Shown here: one piece after another, positions 1 to 6,730 of the stretch | Numbering within the stretch: position 1 is the stretch's first letter | Layout: each line of letters starts with the position of its first letter | Origin: Thermoplasmata archaeon | Lineage (GTDB): Archaea; Thermoplasmatota; Thermoplasmata; Lutacidiplasmatales; UBA184 | Length of the DNA: 15,253 bases | Reading direction: 5' to 3' | NCBI GenBank assembly: GCA_030040865.1 | Contig: JASHSX010000135.1 | Span: forward strand, 1 to 15,253 | Notes under the pieces: generated by a model | The model's input: the letters and a program-made list of their open reading frames with translations, nothing else | The model's database searches: none | What the model was told of the DNA's origin: nothing | Program-made: the position numbers and the translations under genes

Positions 1-1413
1 CTCTTCTCCCGGCTCTCCGACCTCTACAGCCGACGCAACATCTTCGTGATCGCGCTCGCCGTCTTCATCGGCGGCTCCGCCCTCGCCGGCCTCAGCCAGA
101 CGCTCGGGGAGCTGATCCTGTTCCGGGGCGTCCAGGGCTTCGGCTCCGGCGCGTTCTTCCCCGTGGGGATCGCCATGGTCGCGATCCTCTACCCGCCGAG
201 GGTCCGGGCCCAGCTGATCGGCATCCTCTCCGCCGCCGGCGGGATCTCGATCGTCGCCGGACCGCTGCTCGGGAACTACATCGTATCGGTGACGACCTGG
301 CGCTGGGTCTTCTACGTGAACCTCCCGATCGGCCTCGCGGCCGCGATCGTCCTCGGGATCGCGCTCGGTCCCGTGCGGCCGACCGGCACCGGGAAGCTCG
401 ACCTCGCCGGTGCCGGCCTCCTCGTCGGCTGGGTCTCCGCCCTGATGCTCCCGCTCGTCGAGGTCTCCGCCAACCTCTGGTCCTGGACCCAGCCGATCAC
501 GCTCGTCCTGCTCGGAGCGGCCGTGGTGCTGGTGGTCGCGTTCGTGCTCTGGGAGCTTCGCCAGAAGGACCCCGTGGTCCCGCTCCGGCTGCTCGGGCGT
601 CGCGTCGTGGCGGCCTCGGGAGGGATCAGTCTCGTCGTGGGCGTCGCGCTGACCGCGATGATCACGCTCCTGAGCGTGCTCGTCGGGATCGACCTGGGCG
701 CCGGCGACGCACTCGTCCGCGACGTGATCTACTTTTTCGCGCTCCCGATGATCCTCGGCGCGTTCGCGGGCGGCTTCCTGGTCGGTCGCTACCCGTACCG
801 GGTCGTGCTCGCGCCCGCCCTCTTCGTGGCGGCCGCGGGCGGGTTCCTCCTGACCGGGATCACCGCGTCGACGCCCCTCTGGGTGCTCTGGCACGGGTTC
901 CTGCCGGTGGGCGGGCTCGTGCTGCCGCTGATCCCCTTCGGCTTCGGCTCCGGCGTGGGTCTCGCCGGCGTGAACATCCTGATCCAGAACGAGACCCCGC
1001 GCTACGAGGTGGCCGCGGGGATCGGGATCGTCCGGTTCCTCCAGAGCCTCGGCGGCGCGGTCGGGCTCTCGCTGCTCACGGTCTACCTCGCGTGGCAGAC
1101 GAAGGCGCTGCTCCCGACCGTCCCGTCCCCGTCGGGCGATCTGGCGGCCGCCGTCGGTGCGTTCGACCGGATCTTCCTCATCATGGCCGTCCTCACGCTC
1201 GCCGCCGCGGTGCTCGCGCTGTTCCTTAGGGGACGGGCCGCCCGGGCGGAGACCCCGGCCCCGAGCCCGTCGGACGACCGCGCGACGGTCGGACTACCCC
1301 GCCCGGGCGCTCCGGGTGGCGCCCTCGAACTCCTCGCGCAACCGGAGGCGGCGACGGGTCCGATGGTACGTGACGGCGAACCGGTGCGCTTCGTCCCGGA
1401 CCGCCCGGAGTAG
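1..1413 (+). CDS. DHA2-family MFS drug/H+ antiporter (5' partial)
   Basis: Integral membrane transporter of the major facilitator superfamily, DHA2 (14-helix) drug:H+ antiporter type; the substrate cannot be told from sequence. The reading frame is open from base 1, so the start lies outside the window; the internal GTG at 46 is not the real start. The first residues (LFSRLSDLYSRRN) match MFS motif A in the loop after helix 2, so about two helices are missing. Motif C is visible as GISIVAGPLLGNYI, followed by the DHA2 hallmark TTWRWVFYVNLPIG. Many hydrophobic helices follow to about base 1230. The last 60 or so residues form a hydrophilic Pro/Ala/Arg-rich tail with no family resemblance, and this tail overlaps the end of uvrC by 120 bases on the other strand. 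The family call is firm; the reality of the full tail is less certain. Confidence 0.9.
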   Translation, partial: LFSRLSDLYSRRNIFVIALAVFIGGSALAGLSQTLGELILFRGVQGFGSGAFFPVGIAMVAILYPPRVRAQLIGILSAAGGISIVAGPLLGNYIVSVTTWRWVFYVNLPIGLAAAIVLGIALGPVRPTGTGKLDLAGAGLLVGWVSALMLPLVEVSANLWSWTQPITLVLLGAAVVLVVAFVLWELRQKDPVVPLRLLGRRVVAASGGISLVVGVALTAMITLLSVLVGIDLGAGDALVRDVIYFFALPMILGAFAGGFLVGRYPYRVVLAPALFVAAAGGFLLTGITASTPLWVLWHGFLPVGGLVLPLIPFGFGSGVGLAGVNILIQNETPRYEVAAGIGIVRFLQSLGGAVGLSLLTVYLAWQTKALLPTVPSPSGDLAAAVGAFDRIFLIMAVLTLAAAVLALFLRGRAARAETPAPSPSDDRATVGLPRPGAPGGALELLAQPEAATGPMVRDGEPVRFVPDRPE

Positions 1414-3012
1414 CAGCATCGGCGGTGAGTTCGGGTTCGGGGTGAGCGGATCGGGGCGCTCGGACGTGTAGACCTCCTCCTCCCGCTTGGCGAGCCCGAT
1501 CGCGGGGATCCGGTCGGTGAGATTGAGCGCGGAGAGCGAGCTCAACGCCGCAGAGAGCTGACCCGCGCCGCCGTCGATGAGGAGGAGGTCCGGGAGAGGC
1601 TCCCCCTCGGCCGCGCGCCGAAGGTAGCGGCGCCGCACGACCTCCGCGATCATCGCGAAGTCGTTCGTGCCGGGGACGGTCCGGATCCGGAAGCGACGGT
1701 ACTCCGACTTCTTCGGCACGCCCCGCTCGAAGACGACGAGGGAGCCCACGGCCTCCGACCCCTGGAAGATCGAGATGTCGATGCCTTCGATCCGGTTCGG
1801 GATCGTGGGCAGGGTGAGCAGGCTCTGCAGCGCGAGCAGGACCTCCCGGGGCGGCGGCCGCGCCACGACCTGGTCGACCGTGGCCCGGGCGAGGCGCTCC
1901 GCGAGCCGGCCCAGCGACGCGAACCGGCCCGTCGGCCGGAACTGGACGTCCACGCCGCGCGCGGAGAACAGCTCGTCGAGCGTGGCGTCGATCCCCGCGG
2001 GCCGCGGCCCGGCGACGTAGATCCGGTCCGGGAGCTCGAACCGGCCCCCGTAGTACTGCGTGAGGAAATGGCGGAGCACCTCGCCCGGCTCGGGCACGTC
2101 GTCGGCCGGGATCGTCACGAGGTGGGGTTCGGTGTACCGCACCTCGCCGTCCTCGACCCGGAGGAGTCCCACGGCCACCCGCAGGGTCGACGGATCGTTC
2201 GGGAACGCGAGGGCGACCACGTCGGCGCGACCGGATCCGCGACCGATCACCGACTGGCGCTCGGCGAGCGCCCCGAGACCCTGGAGCGCGTCGCGCAGCA
2301 GCGCGGCCCGCTCGAACTCCTCGCGGCCCGCGGCCTCCCGCATCGCCGACTCGAGCGCCGGCCGCACGAGCGTCGTCTTGCCGCGGAGCACCTCGACGGC
2401 GCGGTCGACCTGCGCCCGGTACCCCGGCACGTCGATCGCGCCGATGCACGGCGCGCTGCAGACCTTGAGGTGGTAGTAGAGGCACTCCTGCTTGGGGAGC
2501 TTCACGCACCGCCGCAGCTGGAAGAGATCCCCGAGCAGGCGCTCCACGCCGCGCGCCTCGCGGGCGCTCGTGTACGGACCGAACAGGAGGACGCCGGCCC
2601 GGCGCCGGGGACGACGGACGAGGAGGATGCGCGGGAACTCCTCGCCGACGGTGACCGCGAGGTACGGGTAGCTGCGGTCGTCCTTCAGGAGCACGTTGTA
2701 CGGCGGTTGGTACTGCTTCACCAGGCTCGCCTCGAGGAGGAGCGCCTCCCGTTCGGTCGAGGTCGGGACGAACTCGACGCTCGCGCTCTGCGCGACGATC
2801 GTCCCGTCCTTCTCGATCTTCGCCCGCAGGTGGTCGAGGACGCGCCGGCGGAGGCTGCGCGCCTTGCCGACGTAGACGACCTCGCCGCCCGGCCCGCGGA
2901 ACAGGTAGACGCCCGGCACGTCGGGGCCGGTCCGGAACCCCTCGCCGGTCGTCGCGGCGAGATGGCTGGCCGGCACGAACGCCGGCAGCTCGGCAGGGGG
3001 CCGCCCGCTCAT
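1294..3012 (-). CDS. uvrC: UvrC excinuclease subunit, lacking the C-terminal HhH region
   Basis: Dual-incision nuclease of UvrABC nucleotide excision repair, 572 aa. The N-terminal GIY-YIG nuclease shows GVY at 34-36, YVGK at 47-50 and a catalytic-type Glu at 94. Four cysteines (169, 177, 185, 189) match the iron-sulfur cysteines of UvrC. A UVR (UvrB-binding) motif lies near 216-250. The RNase H-like C-terminal nuclease shows EGIDISIFQG (Asp412), LLLIDGGAGQL (Asp480) and RDEAHRFAVTYHR (His543). The protein stops about 20 residues after that motif, whereas bacterial UvrC continues with a tandem helix-hairpin-helix domain of about 60 residues. No HhH-like sequence is visible in any frame downstream, so a simple frameshift is unlikely. 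The ATG overlaps the uvrA stop as ATGA, indicating translational coupling. It converges on the MFS gene and overlaps it by 120 bases. Confidence 0.96.
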   Translation of the reverse strand: MSGRPPAELPAFVPASHLAATTGEGFRTGPDVPGVYLFRGPGGEVVYVGKARSLRRRVLDHLRAKIEKDGTIVAQSASVEFVPTSTEREALLLEASLVKQYQPPYNVLLKDDRSYPYLAVTVGEEFPRILLVRRPRRRAGVLLFGPYTSAREARGVERLLGDLFQLRRCVKLPKQECLYYHLKVCSAPCIGAIDVPGYRAQVDRAVEVLRGKTTLVRPALESAMREAAGREEFERAALLRDALQGLGALAERQSVIGRGSGRADVVALAFPNDPSTLRVAVGLLRVEDGEVRYTEPHLVTIPADDVPEPGEVLRHFLTQYYGGRFELPDRIYVAGPRPAGIDATLDELFSARGVDVQFRPTGRFASLGRLAERLARATVDQVVARPPPREVLLALQSLLTLPTIPNRIEGIDISIFQGSEAVGSLVVFERGVPKKSEYRRFRIRTVPGTNDFAMIAEVVRRRYLRRAAEGEPLPDLLLIDGGAGQLSAALSSLSALNLTDRIPAIGLAKREEEVYTSERPDPLTPNPNSPPMLLLRAVRDEAHRFAVTYHRTRRRLRLREEFEGATRSARAG

Positions 3013-5855
3013 CCGCGCGCCCGGCGGGCGATCGGGGTCGGCAGCCGGAGGATCTTCGCGAGGAACTGGCCGGTGTGCGACCCCGGCGCCCGGGCGACGT
3101 CCTCGGGGGTCCCCTGGGCGACGACGCGGCCCCCCGCGTCCCCGCCCTCCGGACCTAGGTCGATCAGCCAGTCGGCCGATTTGAGGACGTCCAGGTTGTG
3201 CTCGATGACGACGATCGTGTTGCCGCCCGACCGCAGGCGGAACAGCACCTGGAGGAGCCGGTCCACGTCGGCGAAGTGGAGCCCGGTCGTCGGCTCGTCG
3301 AGCAGGTAGAGCGTCTTCCCCGTCGGCGGCTTTGCGAGCTCGTAGGCGATCTTGATCCGCTGCGCCTCGCCGCCCGAGAGCGTGGTCGCGCTCTGGCCGA
3401 GCCGGACGTAGCCCAGCCCGACGTCCTGGAGGAGCTTGAGCCGGCTCTCGATGCGGCGGTGCAGCGCGAAGAACGGGAGCGCCTCGTCGACGGTCATGTC
3501 GAGCACGTCGGCGATCGTCTTCCCCTTGAACGTCACCTCGAGGGTCTCCGCGTTGAACCGCTTCCCCCGGCACTCCTCGCACACGACGTAGACGTCCGGG
3601 AGGAAGTGCATCTCGTAGCGGAGGACCCCGTCGCCCTCGCACGCCTCGCATCGCCCGCCGGCGACGTTGAAGCTGAAGCGCCCGGGCGAGAACCCGCGCG
3701 CCTTCGCCTCCGGGAGGCCCGCGAACAGCTCGCGGACCGGGGTCATGAGGCCCGTGTACGTGGCCGGGTTCGAGCGGGGGGTCCGCCCGATCGGCGATTG
3801 GTCGATCAGGAGCACGCGGTCGATCTCGTCGATGCCCTCGATGTACTCGTGCCGCCCGGGCGTCTCCCGCCCGAGACCCAGGTGCCGGCGGACCGCCTTG
3901 TAGAGGATCTCCTCGAGGACGGTCGACTTCCCGCTCCCCGACACCCCGGAGAACGCCACGAGGAGCCCGAGCGGGATCCGGATGTCGTCCCCCCGCAGGT
4001 TGTGCTCGCGCGGCTTGCGGATCGTGAGGAACCGCCGCGCGGGCGGTGCCCGCTGTTCCGGGACCGCGATCGTGCGACGGCCGGAGAGGAACTCCGCCGT
4101 GAGCGACCGGGGGGCGCCAGAGATGCGGGCGGGCGGACCGTTGTAGAGGATCTCCCCGCCGTGCACCCCGGCCCCCGGCCCCAGGTCGACCAGCCAGTCG
4201 GCCTCGCGCATGGTGAGCTCGTCGTGCTCGACGACGAGGAGCGTGTTGCCGAGGTCGCGCAGCGTCTTCAGGGTGGCGAGGAGCCGGGTGTGGTCCCGGG
4301 GATGGAGGCCGATCGACGGCTCGTCCAAGATGTAGAGCACCCCGACCAGACCCGAGCCGATCTGGGTCGCGAGCGCGATCCGCTCCGATTCGCCGCCCGA
4401 GAGGCTCCCGCTCGATCGGTCGAGCGTCAGGTAGGTGAGCCCCACGTTCTCGAGGAACTGGAGTCGGGCGCGGATCTCCTTCACGACCTGGCCGACGATC
4501 TGCTCGTCGCGGTCGGCGAGTTGGAGCCGGCGGAACATCGCGGCGACGTCGAGGATCGTCATCGCCGCGACGTCGGCGATCGACTTTCCCTCGACGGTGA
4601 CGGCGAGGCTCGCGGGCTTGAGCCGCTTCCCCCCGCAGGTACGACAGGGAACGAACGACATGAACCCGAGATAGTACTCCTTCGCGCCCTCGCTCTTCGT
4701 CGAGCGCCACCGCCGTTCCACGGCCGCGACGAGGCCCTCCCGCAGCCAGCCCGAGAGCCACCAGTGGGCCGGGCTTCCCCGACCGGCGGAGCCGATGCTC
4801 TTGTCGGAACCGTAGAGCAGCGCCTTCCACCCCTTCTCCGACAGCTCCCGGATCGGCCGGCGCGGATCGTAGCCGAACACCTCCGCGAAGCGCGCGAGCG
4901 ACGGTCCCTCCGGCGTGAGTCCCCAGACGGCGATCGCCTTCCCGAGCGGCTTCTCCTTGTCGGGGATGAGGCGCTCGGGGTCGGCGTGCAAGGTCGCCCC
5001 GATCCCCGAGCAGTCGGGACAGGCGCCCATCGGGTTGTTGAACGAGAACATCCGGGGCGTGAGCTCCTCGATCGAGAAGCCGCAGACCGGGCACGCCCGG
5101 CGGCTCGAGAACGTCTCCCGGACCCCGCCCGGCCTCCGGAGGACCACGAGCCCGTCCCCCAGCTGGCGGGCGACCTCGATCGACTCCGCGAGACGGCTCT
5201 CCTCGCCGTCGACGACCTCGAGGCTGTCGACGATCACCTCGATCGTGTGCTTCTTGTTCTTCTCGAGCCGGATCTCGGGACCGGGGAGGCGTACCTCGAC
5301 GCCGTCGAGGACGAACCGGCGGTACCCCGACTTCCGCAGGCGATCGATCACGTCCTTGTGCTCGCCCTTCATGGCGCGCACCGCGGGCGCCAGGAGGTCG
5401 ACCTTCTCGCCCTTCGCCCGGCTCCGGACCGCCTCCACGATGCGGTCGATCGACTGGGGGGCGATCTCCTCCCCGTCGTTCGGGCAGTGCGGCACCCCGA
5501 TGCGGGCGTAGAGGAGTCGGAGGTAGTCGTAGATCTCGGTGACGGTCCCGACGGTCGACCGCGGATTTCGGCTGCCCGCGCGCTGCTGGATCGCGATCGC
5601 GGGCGAGAGGCCGTCGATCGAGTCGACGTCGGGCTTGTCCATCTGCCCCAGGAACTGGCGCGCGTACGACGAGAGGCTCTCGATGTACCGCCGCTGGCCC
5701 TCGGCGTAGAGGGTGTCGAAGGCGAGCGACGACTTGCCCGAGCCGCTCACGCCGGTGATGACGACGAACCGCCCTCGCGGGAGGTCGAGCGAGATGTTCT
5801 TGAGGTTGTGCTGGCGCGCGCCGCGGATGCGGATCGCCGGGGACGTCTCGGCCAT
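3009..5855 (-). CDS. uvrA: UvrA excinuclease ATPase subunit
   Basis: Damage-recognition ATPase of UvrABC, full length at 948 aa (E. coli UvrA is 940). It has two ABC ATPase halves: Walker A GVSGSGKSS at 35-43 and GVSGSGKST at 637-645; signature LSGGE at 485-489 and 826-830; Walker B with ILDEPS near 509-514 and LLDEPTTG at 851-858. Zinc-binding CxxC pairs occur at 255/258 with 279/282, at 404/407, and at 736/739 with 759/762. ATG 5855 is preferred because GAGGT lies four bases upstream and homologues begin just before the IRIRGARQHNLKN stretch. A GTG at 5873 overlaps the creatininase stop as GTGA and would add six residues. It is second in a creatininase-uvrA-uvrC operon. No uvrB lies in the window, so its partner must be encoded elsewhere. 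Confidence 0.98.
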   Translation of the reverse strand: MAETSPAIRIRGARQHNLKNISLDLPRGRFVVITGVSGSGKSSLAFDTLYAEGQRRYIESLSSYARQFLGQMDKPDVDSIDGLSPAIAIQQRAGSRNPRSTVGTVTEIYDYLRLLYARIGVPHCPNDGEEIAPQSIDRIVEAVRSRAKGEKVDLLAPAVRAMKGEHKDVIDRLRKSGYRRFVLDGVEVRLPGPEIRLEKNKKHTIEVIVDSLEVVDGEESRLAESIEVARQLGDGLVVLRRPGGVRETFSSRRACPVCGFSIEELTPRMFSFNNPMGACPDCSGIGATLHADPERLIPDKEKPLGKAIAVWGLTPEGPSLARFAEVFGYDPRRPIRELSEKGWKALLYGSDKSIGSAGRGSPAHWWLSGWLREGLVAAVERRWRSTKSEGAKEYYLGFMSFVPCRTCGGKRLKPASLAVTVEGKSIADVAAMTILDVAAMFRRLQLADRDEQIVGQVVKEIRARLQFLENVGLTYLTLDRSSGSLSGGESERIALATQIGSGLVGVLYILDEPSIGLHPRDHTRLLATLKTLRDLGNTLLVVEHDELTMREADWLVDLGPGAGVHGGEILYNGPPARISGAPRSLTAEFLSGRRTIAVPEQRAPPARRFLTIRKPREHNLRGDDIRIPLGLLVAFSGVSGSGKSTVLEEILYKAVRRHLGLGRETPGRHEYIEGIDEIDRVLLIDQSPIGRTPRSNPATYTGLMTPVRELFAGLPEAKARGFSPGRFSFNVAGGRCEACEGDGVLRYEMHFLPDVYVVCEECRGKRFNAETLEVTFKGKTIADVLDMTVDEALPFFALHRRIESRLKLLQDVGLGYVRLGQSATTLSGGEAQRIKIAYELAKPPTGKTLYLLDEPTTGLHFADVDRLLQVLFRLRSGGNTIVVIEHNLDVLKSADWLIDLGPEGGDAGGRVVAQGTPEDVARAPGSHTGQFLAKILRLPTPIARRARG

Positions 5856-5859
5856 GCGG

Positions 5860-5864
5860 ACCTC
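5860..5864 (-). promoter_or_regulatory. Shine-Dalgarno site deciding the uvrA start
   Basis: GAGGT on the minus strand, four bases before ATG 5855, complements the archaeal 16S 3' end. It favours this ATG over the GTG at 5873, which overlaps the upstream stop codon. Confidence 0.6.
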
Positions 5865-5869
5865 GTCGT

Positions 5870-6592
5870 TCACGCGGGCAGCAGCTCGCGCACCGTGGCG
5901 GTGAGGCGGTCGAGCACGTGGTCCTGGACCTTGCGACCGAGCTCTGCCGAGGCGGGACGGGTGTCGCCCATCACGCTCTCGGGCCACTCGGCCGCGCTCG
6001 CTGCGCCGGGAAGGAACGGGCTCTGGCGCTCGGGCACCACAGGCCGTGCCGGACCGACCGTGTCGGGCGCGAGCGCCATCACCCGGGAGGTCTCGAGCAG
6101 GCCGGCGTGCCCGTCGTTCGGCGGGGACTCCTTGCCCCGGAGCTCGTAGACGAAGTCGTAGTCGGAGAGCACGACGATCCTCGCTCCGGGGTGGGCGCGC
6201 ATCGCCTCATCCGCCGCCTCGCGGAGCGCCGCCATGTGGCCGCGTTCCGCGTGGCCCGAGAGGACGAGGATGCGGCGTACCCCCGATCGTCCGAGCTCCG
6301 AGAGCACGCCGGCGGCGTGCTGCCCGAGCTGGGCGAGCGAGAGCGAGACGGTGCCCGGGAAGTTCCGCGCCGAGGGAGCCGAGCCGTAAGCGATCGTCGG
6401 CGCCACGAGGGCGTCGACCCGCTCGGCGAGCGCGGCGGCCGTGGCCTCCGCCTGGAGCTGGTCCGCGCCGAGCGGCAGGTGCGGGCCGTGGGCCTCGAGC
6501 GCCCCGACCGGCAGGATCACGAGCGGATTGCGGGCGAGCTCGCGCTCGAACGTGCGCGAGTCGAGCTCCAGCAAGCGGTGGGAACGGGCCAT
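5870..6592 (-). CDS. Creatininase-family metal-dependent amidohydrolase
   Basis: 240 aa protein of the creatininase superfamily, metal-dependent hydrolases of amide or formamide bonds. The N-terminal motif LPVGALEAHGPHLPLGADQ supplies the probable metal ligands Glu33, His35 and Asp44. SGHAERGH gives His114 and Glu116, equivalent to the His/Glu pair of creatininase, and NDGHAGLLETSR (His162, Glu167) is the family's second signature, followed by GDTRPASAELG. The family includes creatinine amidohydrolase and the archaeal FAPy deformylase ArfB of riboflavin/F420 synthesis; ArfB-like activity is a reasonable guess for an archaeon, but the sequence alone does not decide. It is the first gene of an operon with uvrA and uvrC, with a TATA box 26 bases before the ATG, implying a leaderless mRNA. 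A functional link to repair is not established. Confidence 0.88.
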   Translation of the reverse strand: MARSHRLLELDSRTFERELARNPLVILPVGALEAHGPHLPLGADQLQAEATAAALAERVDALVAPTIAYGSAPSARNFPGTVSLSLAQLGQHAAGVLSELGRSGVRRILVLSGHAERGHMAALREAADEAMRAHPGARIVVLSDYDFVYELRGKESPPNDGHAGLLETSRVMALAPDTVGPARPVVPERQSPFLPGAASAAEWPESVMGDTRPASAELGRKVQDHVLDRLTATVRELLPA

Positions 6593-6614
6593 CGACGATT
6601 CGACCGGCCCACGG

Positions 6615-6621
6615 TATTTAA
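6615..6621 (-). promoter_or_regulatory. TATA box of the creatininase-uvrA-uvrC operon
   Basis: TTAAATA on the minus strand sits in otherwise GC-rich DNA, centred about 26 bases before ATG 6592. Archaeal transcription starts about 25-27 bases downstream of the box, so the mRNA should begin at or within a base or two of the start codon. Confidence 0.65.
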
Positions 6622-6730
6622 CGCGCGGCGAGAGGGGAAGGAACGGGGCGCGACCGGGCGCGACGCGCGCTCGAAGGGGCCGGGCTCATAGCGTCCCGGC
6701 GCCTCCGCAGGGGATTCGACCGTCCGGTAG

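Noticed and set aside
1226..1293. A frameshifted UvrC HhH domain beyond the stop codon
   Set aside because: None of the minus-strand frames shows a GIG-type hairpin motif; they are Pro/Arg/Gly-rich.
3198..6149. A 983-codon open frame antisense to uvrA
   Set aside because: It is a GC-driven shadow: Arg/Glu/Leu-rich without motifs, while the opposite strand encodes intact UvrA motifs throughout.
6593..6730. A possible terminator or small gene between topA and the creatininase gene
   Set aside because: No T-run, convincing hairpin or coding signal was seen; only the TATA box is supported.
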